18,750 bases of DNA, taken from positions 1-18,750 of the forward strand of contig JAIRRF010000237.1 in assembly GCA_031256115.1 (NCBI GenBank), written 5' to 3'. Shown here piece after piece: positions 1 to 5,465 of the stretch. Position 1 is the first letter of the stretch. Each line of letters starts with the position of its first letter. The notes below the pieces were generated by a model. The model made no database searches. It saw only the letters and a list, made by a program, of their open reading frames with translations, and was not told where the DNA came from. A program made the position numbers and the translations under genes. This DNA comes from Treponema sp. (GTDB lineage: Bacteria > Spirochaetota > Spirochaetia > Treponematales > Breznakiellaceae).

Positions 1-89
1 GAAGGTAAAGCCAGTCCCTTTACGTCCAGGCCGTTCCATCCCCAGAACCGCTCCGCGTAAAGTAAAGTTCCACCATAATCACAAATCAA
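1..89 (-). CDS. Possible N-terminal end of an unidentified protein, running off the left edge
   Basis: A minus-strand frame is open from just after a TAA at 102-104 to the window edge. It reads as plausible protein (SLICDYGGTLLYAERFWGWN and onward, rich in Trp, Gly and Tyr) and its GC content matches the core genome, not the AT-rich DNA to its right. No ATG is present. The only start-like codon is TTG at 87-89, with no clear ribosome binding site, so this could equally be the broken tail of a gene cut where the accessory strip begins. I do not recognise the family. The call rests only on the protein-like reading of about 30 codons. Confidence 0.3.
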   Translation of the reverse strand, partial: MICDYGGTLLYAERFWGWNGLDVKGLALP

Positions 90-142
90 ACTGTTGAGGG
101 CTTAACTTGTTGACATTGATATAATATGGCAAAAATAAACAC

Positions 143-171
143 TTGACAGGAAAGAATAACTTCAATATAAT
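143..171 (+). promoter_or_regulatory. Consensus sigma-70 promoter for the MNT/HEPN pair
   Basis: TTGACA at 143-148, a 17-nt spacer, then TATAAT at 166-171: a perfect match to both hexamers. The -10 ends 6 nt before the ATG at 178, so transcription should start at or next to the start codon, giving a leaderless mRNA. The copies of TTGACA (110-115) and TATAAT (120-125) just upstream are only 4 nt apart and do not form a promoter together. Confidence 0.8.
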
Positions 172-177
172 TAAAAT

Positions 178-498
178 ATGGTAACTTTTGAGGAAAAAAT
201 AGACATTATTAAGGGATCCATTCTTAAATATGTTTCAGCAAAATGTATATATTTATTCGGTTCTTATGCTTATGGTAAACCAACAGACAATAGCGATATT
301 GATATTTATATTGTGCTACCCGATAGTGTTGAAAATATTTTACAACTATATGGTAAAATAATGGTGGAATTGAGCCTTAAAAAATTGTATTTTGTTGATA
401 TTTTGTTAAATAGGGAAAGTGTATTTAAAATTAGAAAAATTGAAAACATTCTCGAAGAAACTATTTTCCAAAAAGGAAAAATAATATATGAAAATTAA
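178..498 (+). CDS. Minimal nucleotidyltransferase (MNT), MntA-like antitoxin candidate
   Basis: A 106-residue protein of the minimal nucleotidyltransferase family (DNA polymerase beta-like fold). The active-site pattern is visible: G28-S29 in LFGSYAYG, the acidic pair D40/D42 in NSDIDIYIV, and a third Asp at D74 in YFVDILL. In characterised type VII toxin-antitoxin systems such proteins add AMP to a partner HEPN RNase and silence it. The next gene encodes a HEPN protein and overlaps this one by 11 nt, which supports a paired role. The start is the first ATG after a consensus promoter and has no Shine-Dalgarno. Its codons are strongly AT-rich, unlike the core genes to the right, which suggests acquisition by transfer. 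Family assignment is firm; the antitoxin role is inferred from the pairing. Confidence 0.88.
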   Translation: MVTFEEKIDIIKGSILKYVSAKCIYLFGSYAYGKPTDNSDIDIYIVLPDSVENILQLYGKIMVELSLKKLYFVDILLNRESVFKIRKIENILEETIFQKGKIIYEN

Positions 499-901
499 TG
501 ATGTTTTAGACTGGCTTACAATTGCTGATGAAGATTTGTATGCCGCCAAAATATTAAACGAACAAATACGCAGGCCTTTTGAAATTATATGTTACCATTG
601 CTCTCAAGCAGCCGAAAAATATTTAAAAGGCTATTTAGCTTATGTTGATGTTATAGCACCTAAAACACATAATTTAACGTTACTTCTTGATCTATGCATT
701 GAAAATCATATTGAATTTAAAAATATTAGAACAGAGTGTGGAATTTTGAATAAGTTTACAAATGAAATTCGTTATCCATACCGATTTGAGATTACAGATG
801 AAGATGTACTCTATTCTATAAATGCAGTAGAGATAATAAAAAACACTAAACCAGTTAAAGAATTAATTGATTTTATTACTAAAGAAACTAAAAAGGAATA
901 A
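488..901 (+). CDS. HEPN domain protein paired with MNT
   Basis: A 137-residue HEPN-domain protein. Recognisable parts are the N-terminal WLTIADEDLYAAKIL helix, the central CYHCSQAAEKYLKGYL helix, the KTHNLTLLLDLC segment and the late RYPYRF segment, which matches the 'ARYP' position of the larger HEPN family (Pfam PF05168 type). Members paired with MNT proteins are often toxins or nucleotide-binding partners. The classical RX4-6H RNase motif is not visible, so RNase activity should not be assumed. It starts inside the last codons of the MNT gene (11-nt overlap), so the two are probably translationally coupled from one leaderless transcript. It is AT-rich like its partner. The 3' end meets a decayed gene on the opposite strand. 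Confidence 0.85.
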   Translation: MKINDVLDWLTIADEDLYAAKILNEQIRRPFEIICYHCSQAAEKYLKGYLAYVDVIAPKTHNLTLLLDLCIENHIEFKNIRTECGILNKFTNEIRYPYRFEITDEDVLYSINAVEIIKNTKPVKELIDFITKETKKE

Positions 902-1607
902 TTGTGATAGGTCCCCATTAATTGCATAATGCTCTTTTTTAACAAGTGAATCAAAACACAATAATGTATTATTTATTAGTTCATGATTATCGTCAGTTGG
1001 ATATTTTAATCGACCAAGTCCATTGATGCCACAAATTGCTTTTGTCTCTATAGTTGAATTTGCCATTAGTAATAGTCTTGAGTGTTTTTCCTTTGCATCA
1101 ATTTGATTCAGATTAAAAATAATTTCTATAATGTAATGAAAAACAAAAGATTCATCCGACAACATCAAGTATTCCAAAAATTCTTCTGCGAAAACTGGTT
1201 GCTTGGATGTAATGTTTTGAATTTATGTATATCGGGTAGTATTAGGTATTTTTTTATGTAATACTTGATTCATAATTGAAAAATATCCAAGTAGACTTTC
1301 TTTATTAAGTTTTAGATCTCCAATAATGTCTTCCAGAGATATGCTTATTAACCATGCATCGTGACCATTTTTAATTGCTTTAATTGCATAAGCACATAAA
1401 TCTATATTATCTTTGTGATTTATTTCTGTTAAAAATATTTTTCTTTTATCTTTATCTTCTATATTATAAATCATAGAAAATAGATTTGCGGGATCTTTTT
1501 TAAGTTTTTCAAATTCATCATTAAAAAAATATCCATTTTTACTCCATTTATGAATTTCACTTTTCCATTGACTAAAGATGTAAAAATTGGAATTTTAAAA
1601 TGCTCAT
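863..1607 (-). pseudogene. Decayed hypothetical gene (frameshift plus in-frame stop)
   Basis: One minus-strand protein appears broken in two places. From ATG at 1607 it reads MSILKFQF. At a T5 run near 1580-1590 the protein-like reading moves to another frame and continues (YIFSQWKSEIHKWSKN and onward) to a TAA at 1223-1225. After that stop the same frame continues without interruption from about 1222 down to 863 (KQPVFAEEFLEYLMLSDESF and onward). No ribosome binding site or promoter marks a second gene after the stop, so a nonsense mutation in one gene explains the pattern best. The C-terminus runs into the end of the HEPN gene, where the natural end was probably lost. Product not recognised. 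The DNA is very AT-rich. Confidence 0.5.
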
Positions 1608-1638
1608 AAAATCTGAAGAGATAATTCCTTTATATGGC

Positions 1639-1959
1639 TCATACCCGTAACAACAATTCCTTCTTAGTCGAGTTTTTGGGATGCGCGGTTATCTCCAAAC
1701 CCATACCAAGGCTGTCCAAATAATCTATCAATGTTGAAATCCGTATATCTTTACGGTTTTCAAGTTTTGAGACTGCGGTCTGGGTAAAATTTGTAATTTC
1801 ACTTTGTTTTACACCGTATTTCTCCCGTAGCATACCAAGCCGGATATTAAGACTTTCTTTTTGTGCCATTTTTTTGGCTCTTTCTAAAACGGCTGGATTC
1901 ATTTTTTCATCAAGTTCGCTTATTGGGTGTGTTTTTTTCAAAATTTTTATTTTGCCCAT
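1639..1959 (-). CDS. XRE-family helix-turn-helix antitoxin (HigA-like)
   Basis: A 106-residue protein with an XRE-type helix-turn-helix at about residues 40-90 (LREKYGVKQSEITNFTQTAV, then SKLENRKDIRISTLIDYLD). It is the second gene of a toxin-first pair, the usual HigBA order: its ATG lies 19 nt after the toxin stop and is preceded by a clear Shine-Dalgarno (GGAG, 7 nt before ATG). In this family the protein binds and neutralises the toxin and represses the operon promoter. It is a paralogue of the antitoxin at 3734-4042; both share the pattern KLE-x-R-x-D-x-x-ISTL and end the domain with LEI-x-AH. Confidence is high for the fold and good for the role. Confidence 0.85.
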   Translation of the reverse strand: MGKIKILKKTHPISELDEKMNPAVLERAKKMAQKESLNIRLGMLREKYGVKQSEITNFTQTAVSKLENRKDIRISTLIDYLDSLGMGLEITAHPKNSTKKELLLRV

Positions 1960-1978
1960 CTTTATTCTCCTTCAACCT

Positions 1979-2320
1979 TTAATTGCGATACTGCTGGTAT
2001 ATTTCTTCGGCCAGTTTTATCAGATTTCGATAAAACCGCTTTTCATTCTTACCTTTTTTGTCACCTCCTATTAGCAAAACCCCTTTACGTTCCTCATCGA
2101 ATAGATAGGCTACCCGAAACACATTATTCTCAGTATGCGCCCGCAACTCCTTGAGGTTACTCAAGTTGCTTCCTTTCAAAGTATCAGCATGGGGACGGGG
2201 CAAGTGTGGACCATATTCTGTAAGAAGTTCAACCTTCATACGGATTGCTTCCTGCCCATTTTCAGATTGTTCTAAAAACCAAGTATCATATTCATCTGTC
2301 GTTTCTACTTCCCATCCCAT
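1979..2320 (-). CDS. RelE/ParE-superfamily toxin (HigB/Gp49-like)
   Basis: A 113-residue protein of the phage Gp49/HigB-like branch of the RelE superfamily. Family marks are the MGWEVETTDEYDTWF start, LPRPHADTLKGSNLSNLKEL, the core FRVAYLFDEERKGVLLIGGD and the closing KRFYRNLIKLAEEIY. Members cleave mRNA on the ribosome and are held in check by the HTH antitoxin, here the next gene. I start at ATG 2320 because the usual family N-terminus is 'M-x-WEVE' and a promoter ends 7 nt before it; a TTG at 2326 is possible but falls closer to the -10. The gene looks intact, unlike its relative at 4035-4391. Confidence 0.85.
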   Translation of the reverse strand: MGWEVETTDEYDTWFLEQSENGQEAIRMKVELLTEYGPHLPRPHADTLKGSNLSNLKELRAHTENNVFRVAYLFDEERKGVLLIGGDKKGKNEKRFYRNLIKLAEEIYQQYRN

Positions 2321-2327
2321 AAGCAAA

Positions 2328-2356
2328 AATATATGAACTATAATTCATCTAGTCAA
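2328..2356 (-). promoter_or_regulatory. Promoter of the first HigBA pair, with imperfect palindrome in its spacer
   Basis: On the minus strand TTGACT (2351-2356), a 17-nt spacer and TATATT (2328-2333). The -10 ends 7 nt before the ATG at 2320, so the message should be leaderless. The spacer and -10 edge contain an imperfect palindrome, TGAACTATAATTCA (+ strand, 2334-2347), where 6 of 7 position pairs are complementary. This is a plausible operator for the HTH antitoxin, by analogy with the perfect palindrome in the same place in the other HigBA promoter. Confidence 0.65.
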
Positions 2357-2670
2357 GCTCATAAACATTAGTCCTTAAAAGCCGTTCTGATAATAGCAAG
2401 TGGAAAAATGAAGGAAATCCCACTATGGAAAAAACCTACTACCTGACTTTGTCCCTTGCTACATTTTGTTCCAATTACTTGAATTTTAGATAAATAACCG
2501 GTCAATGAGTAATATTCCGGCAAACCCATTTTCCTGCAAATGGTCAACAAAATGGTCAACAGAATCCTTGACCTTTTTACTAATTTCGGATAACATAAAA
2601 TCTGGCTTATGTATGTAAGTCCTTATATTACAAGCACTTACGAGAAGCGTTAGATAGCGAAGACAGGTCA
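2357..2670. other. Stretch without a supported gene
   Basis: No convincing coding region. Short open frames exist but have no ribosome binding site or recognisable motif. The only structure I see is the 12-bp tandem repeat at 2538-2561. The stretch lies between the first HigBA pair and the tRNA-Asn fragment and may be the inner end of an integrated element. Confidence 0.5.
2538..2561. repeat. Two perfect 12-bp tandem copies
   Basis: AAATGGTCAACA at 2538-2549 is repeated exactly at 2550-2561. The pair lies about 110 bp from the tRNA-Asn fragment. Short direct repeats beside a tRNA attachment site can be arm-type integrase binding sites, but that role is inference only. Confidence 0.75.
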
Positions 2671-2722
2671 TCCCCCTGACTGTTAACCACTGGGTCTGTG
2701 GTTCGAATCCGCGCGGGGGAGC
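2671..2722 (+). pseudogene. tRNA-Asn (GTT) fragment lacking the D arm; probable attachment-site scar
   Basis: The sequence starts with an acceptor-like TCCCCC (2671-2676) and jumps within a few bases to an Asn anticodon loop, CTGTTAA (2680-2686, anticodon GTT at 2682-2684). A good T arm follows (TGTGG, TTCGAAT, CCGCG at 2697-2713), then the matching acceptor 3' strand CGGGGGA at about 2714-2720. The whole D arm, roughly 22-25 nt by comparison with ordinary tRNA-Asn, is absent. The anticodon stem does not close: CCACT is on the 3' side but AGTGG is missing on the 5' side. It cannot fold as a normal tRNA. A 3' tRNA segment followed by the tRNA terminator is typical of an integration site end, and TA modules and integrase debris lie close by. 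Confidence 0.75.
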
Positions 2723-2725
2723 TTA

Positions 2726-2749
2726 GGCCGCCTTTTGGCGGTCTTTTTT
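2726..2749 (+). terminator. Rho-independent terminator after the tRNA fragment
   Basis: GGCCGCC, a TTTT loop and GGCGGTC form a 7-bp stem (one G-U pair), followed directly by TTTTTT. It lies 3 nt after the tRNA-Asn fragment and was probably the terminator of the original tRNA gene. Confidence 0.85.
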
Positions 2750-3052
2750 GTTGCTTTACTCTGATTCATTTTGTTTCATAATTCCTTGTATAGTAAAGAC
2801 TTAACGACGTTCCTAAGAGGCTGTCGCATCCAAGCCCGAGAAACACAGTTTTACTATCTTGTGTCATTTTCCACTATGTTTTATTACAATATGTACCCCG
2901 ATATTATTAATAGGCGCCGAGCGCTGAAAGAGACTGCCATGCGGGACGGACAAGGGCAATGCCCCCTACCGTCAACTGACCAACAGCCTCTTTTTTATGT
3001 CCATTTATGTCCACAAATCCACATCTACCACTTCAATCGGTTTCTCTGCAGA
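2750..3052. other. Stretch without a supported gene
   Basis: A plus-strand frame is open through much of this stretch, but it has no ribosome binding site, its residue content is not protein-like, and its end runs antisense to the PIN partner gene. I see no tRNA, hairpin or repeat of note. It may be untranslated debris between the tRNA scar and the end of the four-gene TA operon. Confidence 0.5.
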
Positions 3053-3259
3053 TTACTGCGTTGCCCCGGAGGTTTGAGGAGAAATGTCAGAGCCAAGGAA
3101 ACGAAGAGCCCTTTGATGAACAGCGGCGTTATACTCTGCCGGGGACATTCCCTTACGCTCATCCTTTAGCTTGAGGCGGATTGCGTGTACTTCCCGAAGT
3201 GCTTGCGGTTCTCTGGCAAGATCCGGATCTTTCATGTAATCGTCAAGGGTTTTCTTCAT
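3053..3259 (-). CDS. Small partner protein of the PIN-domain protein (putative antitoxin)
   Basis: A 68-residue charged, helical protein: MKKTLDDYMKDPDLAREPQA, then REVHAIRLKLKDERKGMSPA and a Tyr-rich tail. I recall it as the small conserved protein found beside PIN proteins of the type encoded next door. It has a strong Shine-Dalgarno (GAGGTGAT, about 6 nt before ATG) lying inside the end of the PIN gene, and overlaps that gene by 17 nt. The order is PIN first, partner second, the reverse of classical VapBC. An antitoxin role is inferred from this pairing; no DNA-binding motif is obvious. It is the last gene of the four-gene operon. Confidence 0.7.
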   Translation of the reverse strand: MKKTLDDYMKDPDLAREPQALREVHAIRLKLKDERKGMSPAEYNAAVHQRALRFLGSDISPQTSGATQ

Positions 3260-3731
3260 GGTCTATCACCTCTGCAGGGGTATGTATAAACACCCGCTTG
3301 AACCCTTCGCGGGCGTTGATGATCTCTGTCTGAATTATCGTTTTATGTTTTACAATGTGCCGGAAATTCAAACTGATAATGAAATCAAGACCGGCAACAG
3401 TTGCCGCGGCTATATGGACAGCATCCGTTGAATACTTCTCTGGAACAACACCCTCCGCAACATACAGATCTGCAAGCCGCATTGTTTCATCATTTCCCGG
3501 CAGCACTTCAACCGCATTATCCGCAATGAGAGCCTTCATCTCTTTGAGCTTTTCTGCGTCCTTTGTTTCTTCAAGTTCGTCAAGGACATATTCTGAGGTG
3601 AAGGGCCGGAACTTTTCGGTTTTTATCTCCGCGAACAGTTGCCGGGCTTCCGCCTGGTATTGTGGAGCATCATCGACAAAGGGAAAATTAAAAATCGTAG
3701 TTTCAAGGTAAATAGTCGGAATCCTTGGCAT
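3243..3731 (-). CDS. PIN-domain protein (VapC-like putative RNase toxin)
   Basis: A 162-residue PIN-domain protein. PIN landmarks in order are E10 in IYLETTIFNF (Glu where classical VapC has Asp, which I recall as normal for this subgroup), D51-E52 in YVLDELEE, D103 in YSTDAVHIA, and LDFIISLNFRHIV at 115-127. PIN toxins are Mg-dependent RNases that cut tRNA or rRNA. The ATG at 3731 lies 2 nt after the stop of the HTH antitoxin, with no own promoter, so it is translationally coupled to the HigA-like gene. Its own partner overlaps its 3' end. The acidic set looks complete and the gene intact. Confidence 0.85.
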   Translation of the reverse strand: MPRIPTIYLETTIFNFPFVDDAPQYQAEARQLFAEIKTEKFRPFTSEYVLDELEETKDAEKLKEMKALIADNAVEVLPGNDETMRLADLYVAEGVVPEKYSTDAVHIAAATVAGLDFIISLNFRHIVKHKTIIQTEIINAREGFKRVFIHTPAEVIDHEENP

Positions 3732-3733
3732 GG

Positions 3734-4042
3734 TTATATCTGTGAAAAATTTGCTATCTTTACCGTACCTTCGGGGAAATGGGCCAGGATTTCAAGGTTG
3801 CCGCCCATAGCTTCGACATGGCTCCGCAAGGTAGAGATATACATGTCCGTCCGTTTTTCCAGTTTTGCTATAGCCGGTTGCTGGATGTTCAAGGCTTCGG
3901 CAAGCATCTTTTGAGAAAGCCCTCTGGCATTCCGTAATTCATTAAGCGGCATTTCGGCCATAGCCTTTTCAACCATCTTGTCAATATTTGCTCTGCGCTC
4001 CGGGCTGATTTTGGCCCTTAGTTCTGAAAATTTTCTAGCCAT
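3734..4042 (-). CDS. XRE-family helix-turn-helix antitoxin (HigA-like), second copy
   Basis: A 102-residue protein starting MARKFSELRAKISPERRANI. The HTH domain spans about residues 33-80 (LNELRNARGLSQKMLAEALN, then IQQPAIAKLEKRTDMYISTL). I start at ATG 4042 because a clear Shine-Dalgarno (AGGAG) sits 8 nt upstream; the frame is open further, to 4078, but that extension has no such signal. It overlaps the end of the disrupted toxin gene by 8 nt. Family role: binds the HigB-like toxin and represses the operon. Because the toxin carries a stop codon, this protein may now act mainly as an operon repressor, controlling the downstream PIN pair from the palindrome at 4402-4419. Confidence 0.85.
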   Translation of the reverse strand: MARKFSELRAKISPERRANIDKMVEKAMAEMPLNELRNARGLSQKMLAEALNIQQPAIAKLEKRTDMYISTLRSHVEAMGGNLEILAHFPEGTVKIANFSQI

Positions 4043-4391
4043 TGTATTTCTCCTGTATTTCTTTAAGGTACTCATCATAGATTTTGTCGGCCTTGGGGAT
4101 CATTACTTCATAGAACCTGTCGTCTCCGGTCTTGTCCCCGCCGATAAGCAAGATTCCGGTCCTTCTGGGGTCAAAAGCATAAAACGTCCGCAAGGGTTTC
4201 CCTTTGCACCGGCTCCGCAGCTCCCTCATAGCTCCATGTTTGGATCCCTTGACATCAGAACAATACGGATACTTTAGCAACGGGCCGTTTCTTTCCAGTA
4301 TATCAATCGAAAAAGTCACAGCGTCCCGCTAATCTGCGTCCAGCGTCTCCCACCATTCTCCAAATTCGTCGGTAAATTCAACTTCCCACAT
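4035..4391 (-). pseudogene. HigB/Gp49-like toxin with in-frame amber stop
   Basis: From ATG 4391 the frame reads MWEVEFTDEFGEWWETLDAD, a textbook start for this toxin family. It then hits TAG at 4329-4331 and continues in the same frame (RDAVTFSIDILERNGPLLKY) to the family's closing segment: ELRSR, RTFYAFDPRRTGILLIGGD and DDRFYEVMIPKADKIYDEYL. The stop falls where the family has a short loop before the first long helix; a Gln codon CAG to TAG change would explain it. The part after the stop is otherwise full length, and a GTG at 4319 could restart translation, but a toxin without the first strands is unlikely to fold. The stop might also be a sequencing error or be read through. Confidence 0.75.
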
Positions 4392-4397
4392 ATTCTT

Positions 4398-4426
4398 ATT
4401 GTATTCCATAAATGGAATAACGTCAA
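4398..4426 (-). promoter_or_regulatory. Promoter of the four-gene toxin-antitoxin operon
   Basis: On the minus strand TTGACG (4421-4426), a 17-nt spacer and TACAAT (4398-4403). The -10 ends 6 nt before the toxin ATG at 4391, predicting a leaderless mRNA for all four downstream genes. The spacer is almost filled by a perfect palindrome. Confidence 0.75.
4402..4419. promoter_or_regulatory. Palindromic operator candidate inside the promoter spacer
   Basis: TATTCCATAAATGGAATA: two perfect 8-bp arms, TATTCCAT and ATGGAATA, around an AA centre. It covers nearly the whole spacer and touches the -10, so a bound dimer would block RNA polymerase. The HTH antitoxin of the operon is the natural candidate to bind it (inference from HigA autoregulation). 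Confidence 0.7.
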
Positions 4427-4494
4427 GTAGGATTTTCAGGTTTTATCGGGCTTCCGTCAGATATCGGTGCAATCTGGCAAGGCGGCGTTTAGCG

Positions 4495-4650
4495 GTGAAA
4501 AAGGGAATCAGGTTTGAATACCGCCCCGAGGTTAAAGACCGTTCTGACGCTATAAAACTTCTGGACGTTCTTATGAGGGCGGCTTTCATTGAAAATCTTG
4601 ACACTGCTCTGGAAGCGCTAAAGGACGCAATCGAGCGGGAAATAATCTGA
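4495..4650 (+). CDS. Possible small unknown protein or gene tail upstream of the integrase remnant
   Basis: From GTG at 4495 the frame encodes about 51 residues: a basic start, the segment FEYRPEVKDRSDAIKLLDVL, then AAFIENLDTALEALKDAIER, which is strongly helix-like. The frame is open further upstream, to 4399, but that part overlaps the TA promoter and is Arg-rich and not convincing. There is no clear ribosome binding site, so this may be the tail of a larger lost gene of the integrated element. I do not recognise the family. Confidence 0.35.
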   Translation: MKKGIRFEYRPEVKDRSDAIKLLDVLMRAAFIENLDTALEALKDAIEREII

Positions 4651-4715
4651 ACCCTCCGGGGCTGTATGGTCCCGGCAATCATAACGCCGGGGAACCCGGC
4701 AAAGGAGCTTTTATT

Positions 4716-5027
4716 ATGGCAAAGCTGTCATTATGTTTTGAAAAAGATGAAGAATATCGTCCCCTTGCATTGAGAAAGAAACTGCGCGGGTACATCGACA
4801 CCATTGCTGACAGGCAGGGCCAGAATGACTTCACCCATAAAGCCATTAAATACCTTGAATTGTTCCCTGGCGGTAATATCTCCCTGGGCGGCGTTACGGA
4901 AAAATGGCTTGAGAATTTTCAGGAATACCTGCTTAAAGAAACCAGGCTGTCAAAAAAGAACATCGGCTGGCATACTGCCCGGCACACCTTCGCGGTTTTG
5001 TCCCCAGGAGCCTCTTGTCGGGTTTAG
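4716..5027 (+). pseudogene. Tyrosine integrase remnant, internally deleted
   Basis: The gene begins well (GGAG 8 nt before ATG at 4716) and encodes the N-terminal SAM-like core-binding region of a phage-type tyrosine recombinase (THKAIKYLELFPGGNISLGG, then WLENFQEYLLKETRLSK). It then jumps straight to the catalytic box II, KNIGWHTARHTFAVL, which carries the H-x-x-R pattern. The region that should lie between, with the first catalytic Arg and Lys, is missing, and after ARHTFAVL the frame runs out in SPGASCRV, so the final Tyr is also gone. The 103 residues compare with the usual 300-400. It cannot recombine DNA. It is the remaining trace of the machinery that probably used the tRNA-Asn site to its left. 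Confidence 0.75.
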
Positions 5028-5177
5028 CCTATATTAAGAGAAAAAATACGAAAACACTGGTTTTTGAGCATTTTTACCGTTTTTTATTTTTTTCAGAAAA
5101 ATTAAAGCGCTGTGCATCTTTACGCCATATAGGCAGTGAGTAGTAAGTAGTGGTTAAATTTTTATTTGGAGGTTTTT

Positions 5178-5432
5178 ATGGTAGTCAAAATGTTTGAGGA
5201 AGGCTTAAAATTGTTGTCAATGGGTGAAAAATTACCCTCTTTGCCGAATATTCCATTCAAATCAAAAGGCGGAGAAGTATTGTGGAATGAATTAGCCAAT
5301 TTTAATGGCTGGCGGGTACAGGAAAATCAAATCACACATCATTGCCGGGTTCTTGATCCTGACAATAAACGAGTCGCATGGGGCGGTTATGCGGCAATGA
5401 TGAAATCGTTTGAGCGGCTCCTGAAAAAATAA
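5178..5432 (+). CDS. Small protein of unknown function
   Basis: An 84-residue protein, MVVKMFEEGLKLLSMGEKLP and onward, ending in a basic helix (AAMMKSFERLLKK). The start is set by a strong GGAGG at 5168-5172, 5 nt before ATG; a TTG further upstream overlaps the ribosome binding site and is less likely. It has a mid-section rich in Trp, Asn and His (NELANFNGWRVQENQITHHC) and no signal peptide or membrane segment. I do not recognise the family. It stands alone between the integrase remnant and the convergent mazG, so it may belong to the accessory strip. The region before it (5030-5165) is AT-rich with T-runs and no clear promoter. Confidence 0.6.
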   Translation: MVVKMFEEGLKLLSMGEKLPSLPNIPFKSKGGEVLWNELANFNGWRVQENQITHHCRVLDPDNKRVAWGGYAAMMKSFERLLKK

Positions 5433-5435
5433 ATT

Positions 5436-5465
5436 AAAGCTGAGCAATTTTACTTGTGAGCTTTT
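5436..5465. terminator. Possible two-way terminator between convergent genes
   Basis: AAAGCT (about 5437-5442) and AGCTTT (about 5458-5463) are complementary, with weaker inner pairing (CAA with TTG) and A/T runs at the outer ends. The hairpin includes the last codons of mazG. It could end both the 84-residue gene and mazG. The inner stem has mismatches, so confidence is modest. Confidence 0.4.

Noticed and set aside
110..125. TTGACA followed by TATAAT just upstream of the MNT promoter.
   Set aside because: The two hexamers are only 4 nt apart, which RNA polymerase cannot use together; the pair at 143-171 has perfect 17-nt spacing.
2368..2671. Two overlapping minus-strand frames of 61-63 codons, one reading through the 12-bp repeats as DHFVDHL.
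   Set aside because: There are no start signals or family resemblance. The repeat is better read as DNA structure than as protein.
2771..3169. A plus-strand frame of 132 codons after the tRNA fragment.
   Set aside because: It has no ribosome binding site, an implausible residue mix, and overlaps antisense the PIN partner gene, which has a strong Shine-Dalgarno.
4443..4682. A minus-strand frame of 79 codons opposite the small ORF upstream of the integrase remnant.
   Set aside because: It is Arg/Ser-rich, has no ribosome binding site, and runs toward the TA promoter without any recognisable motif.
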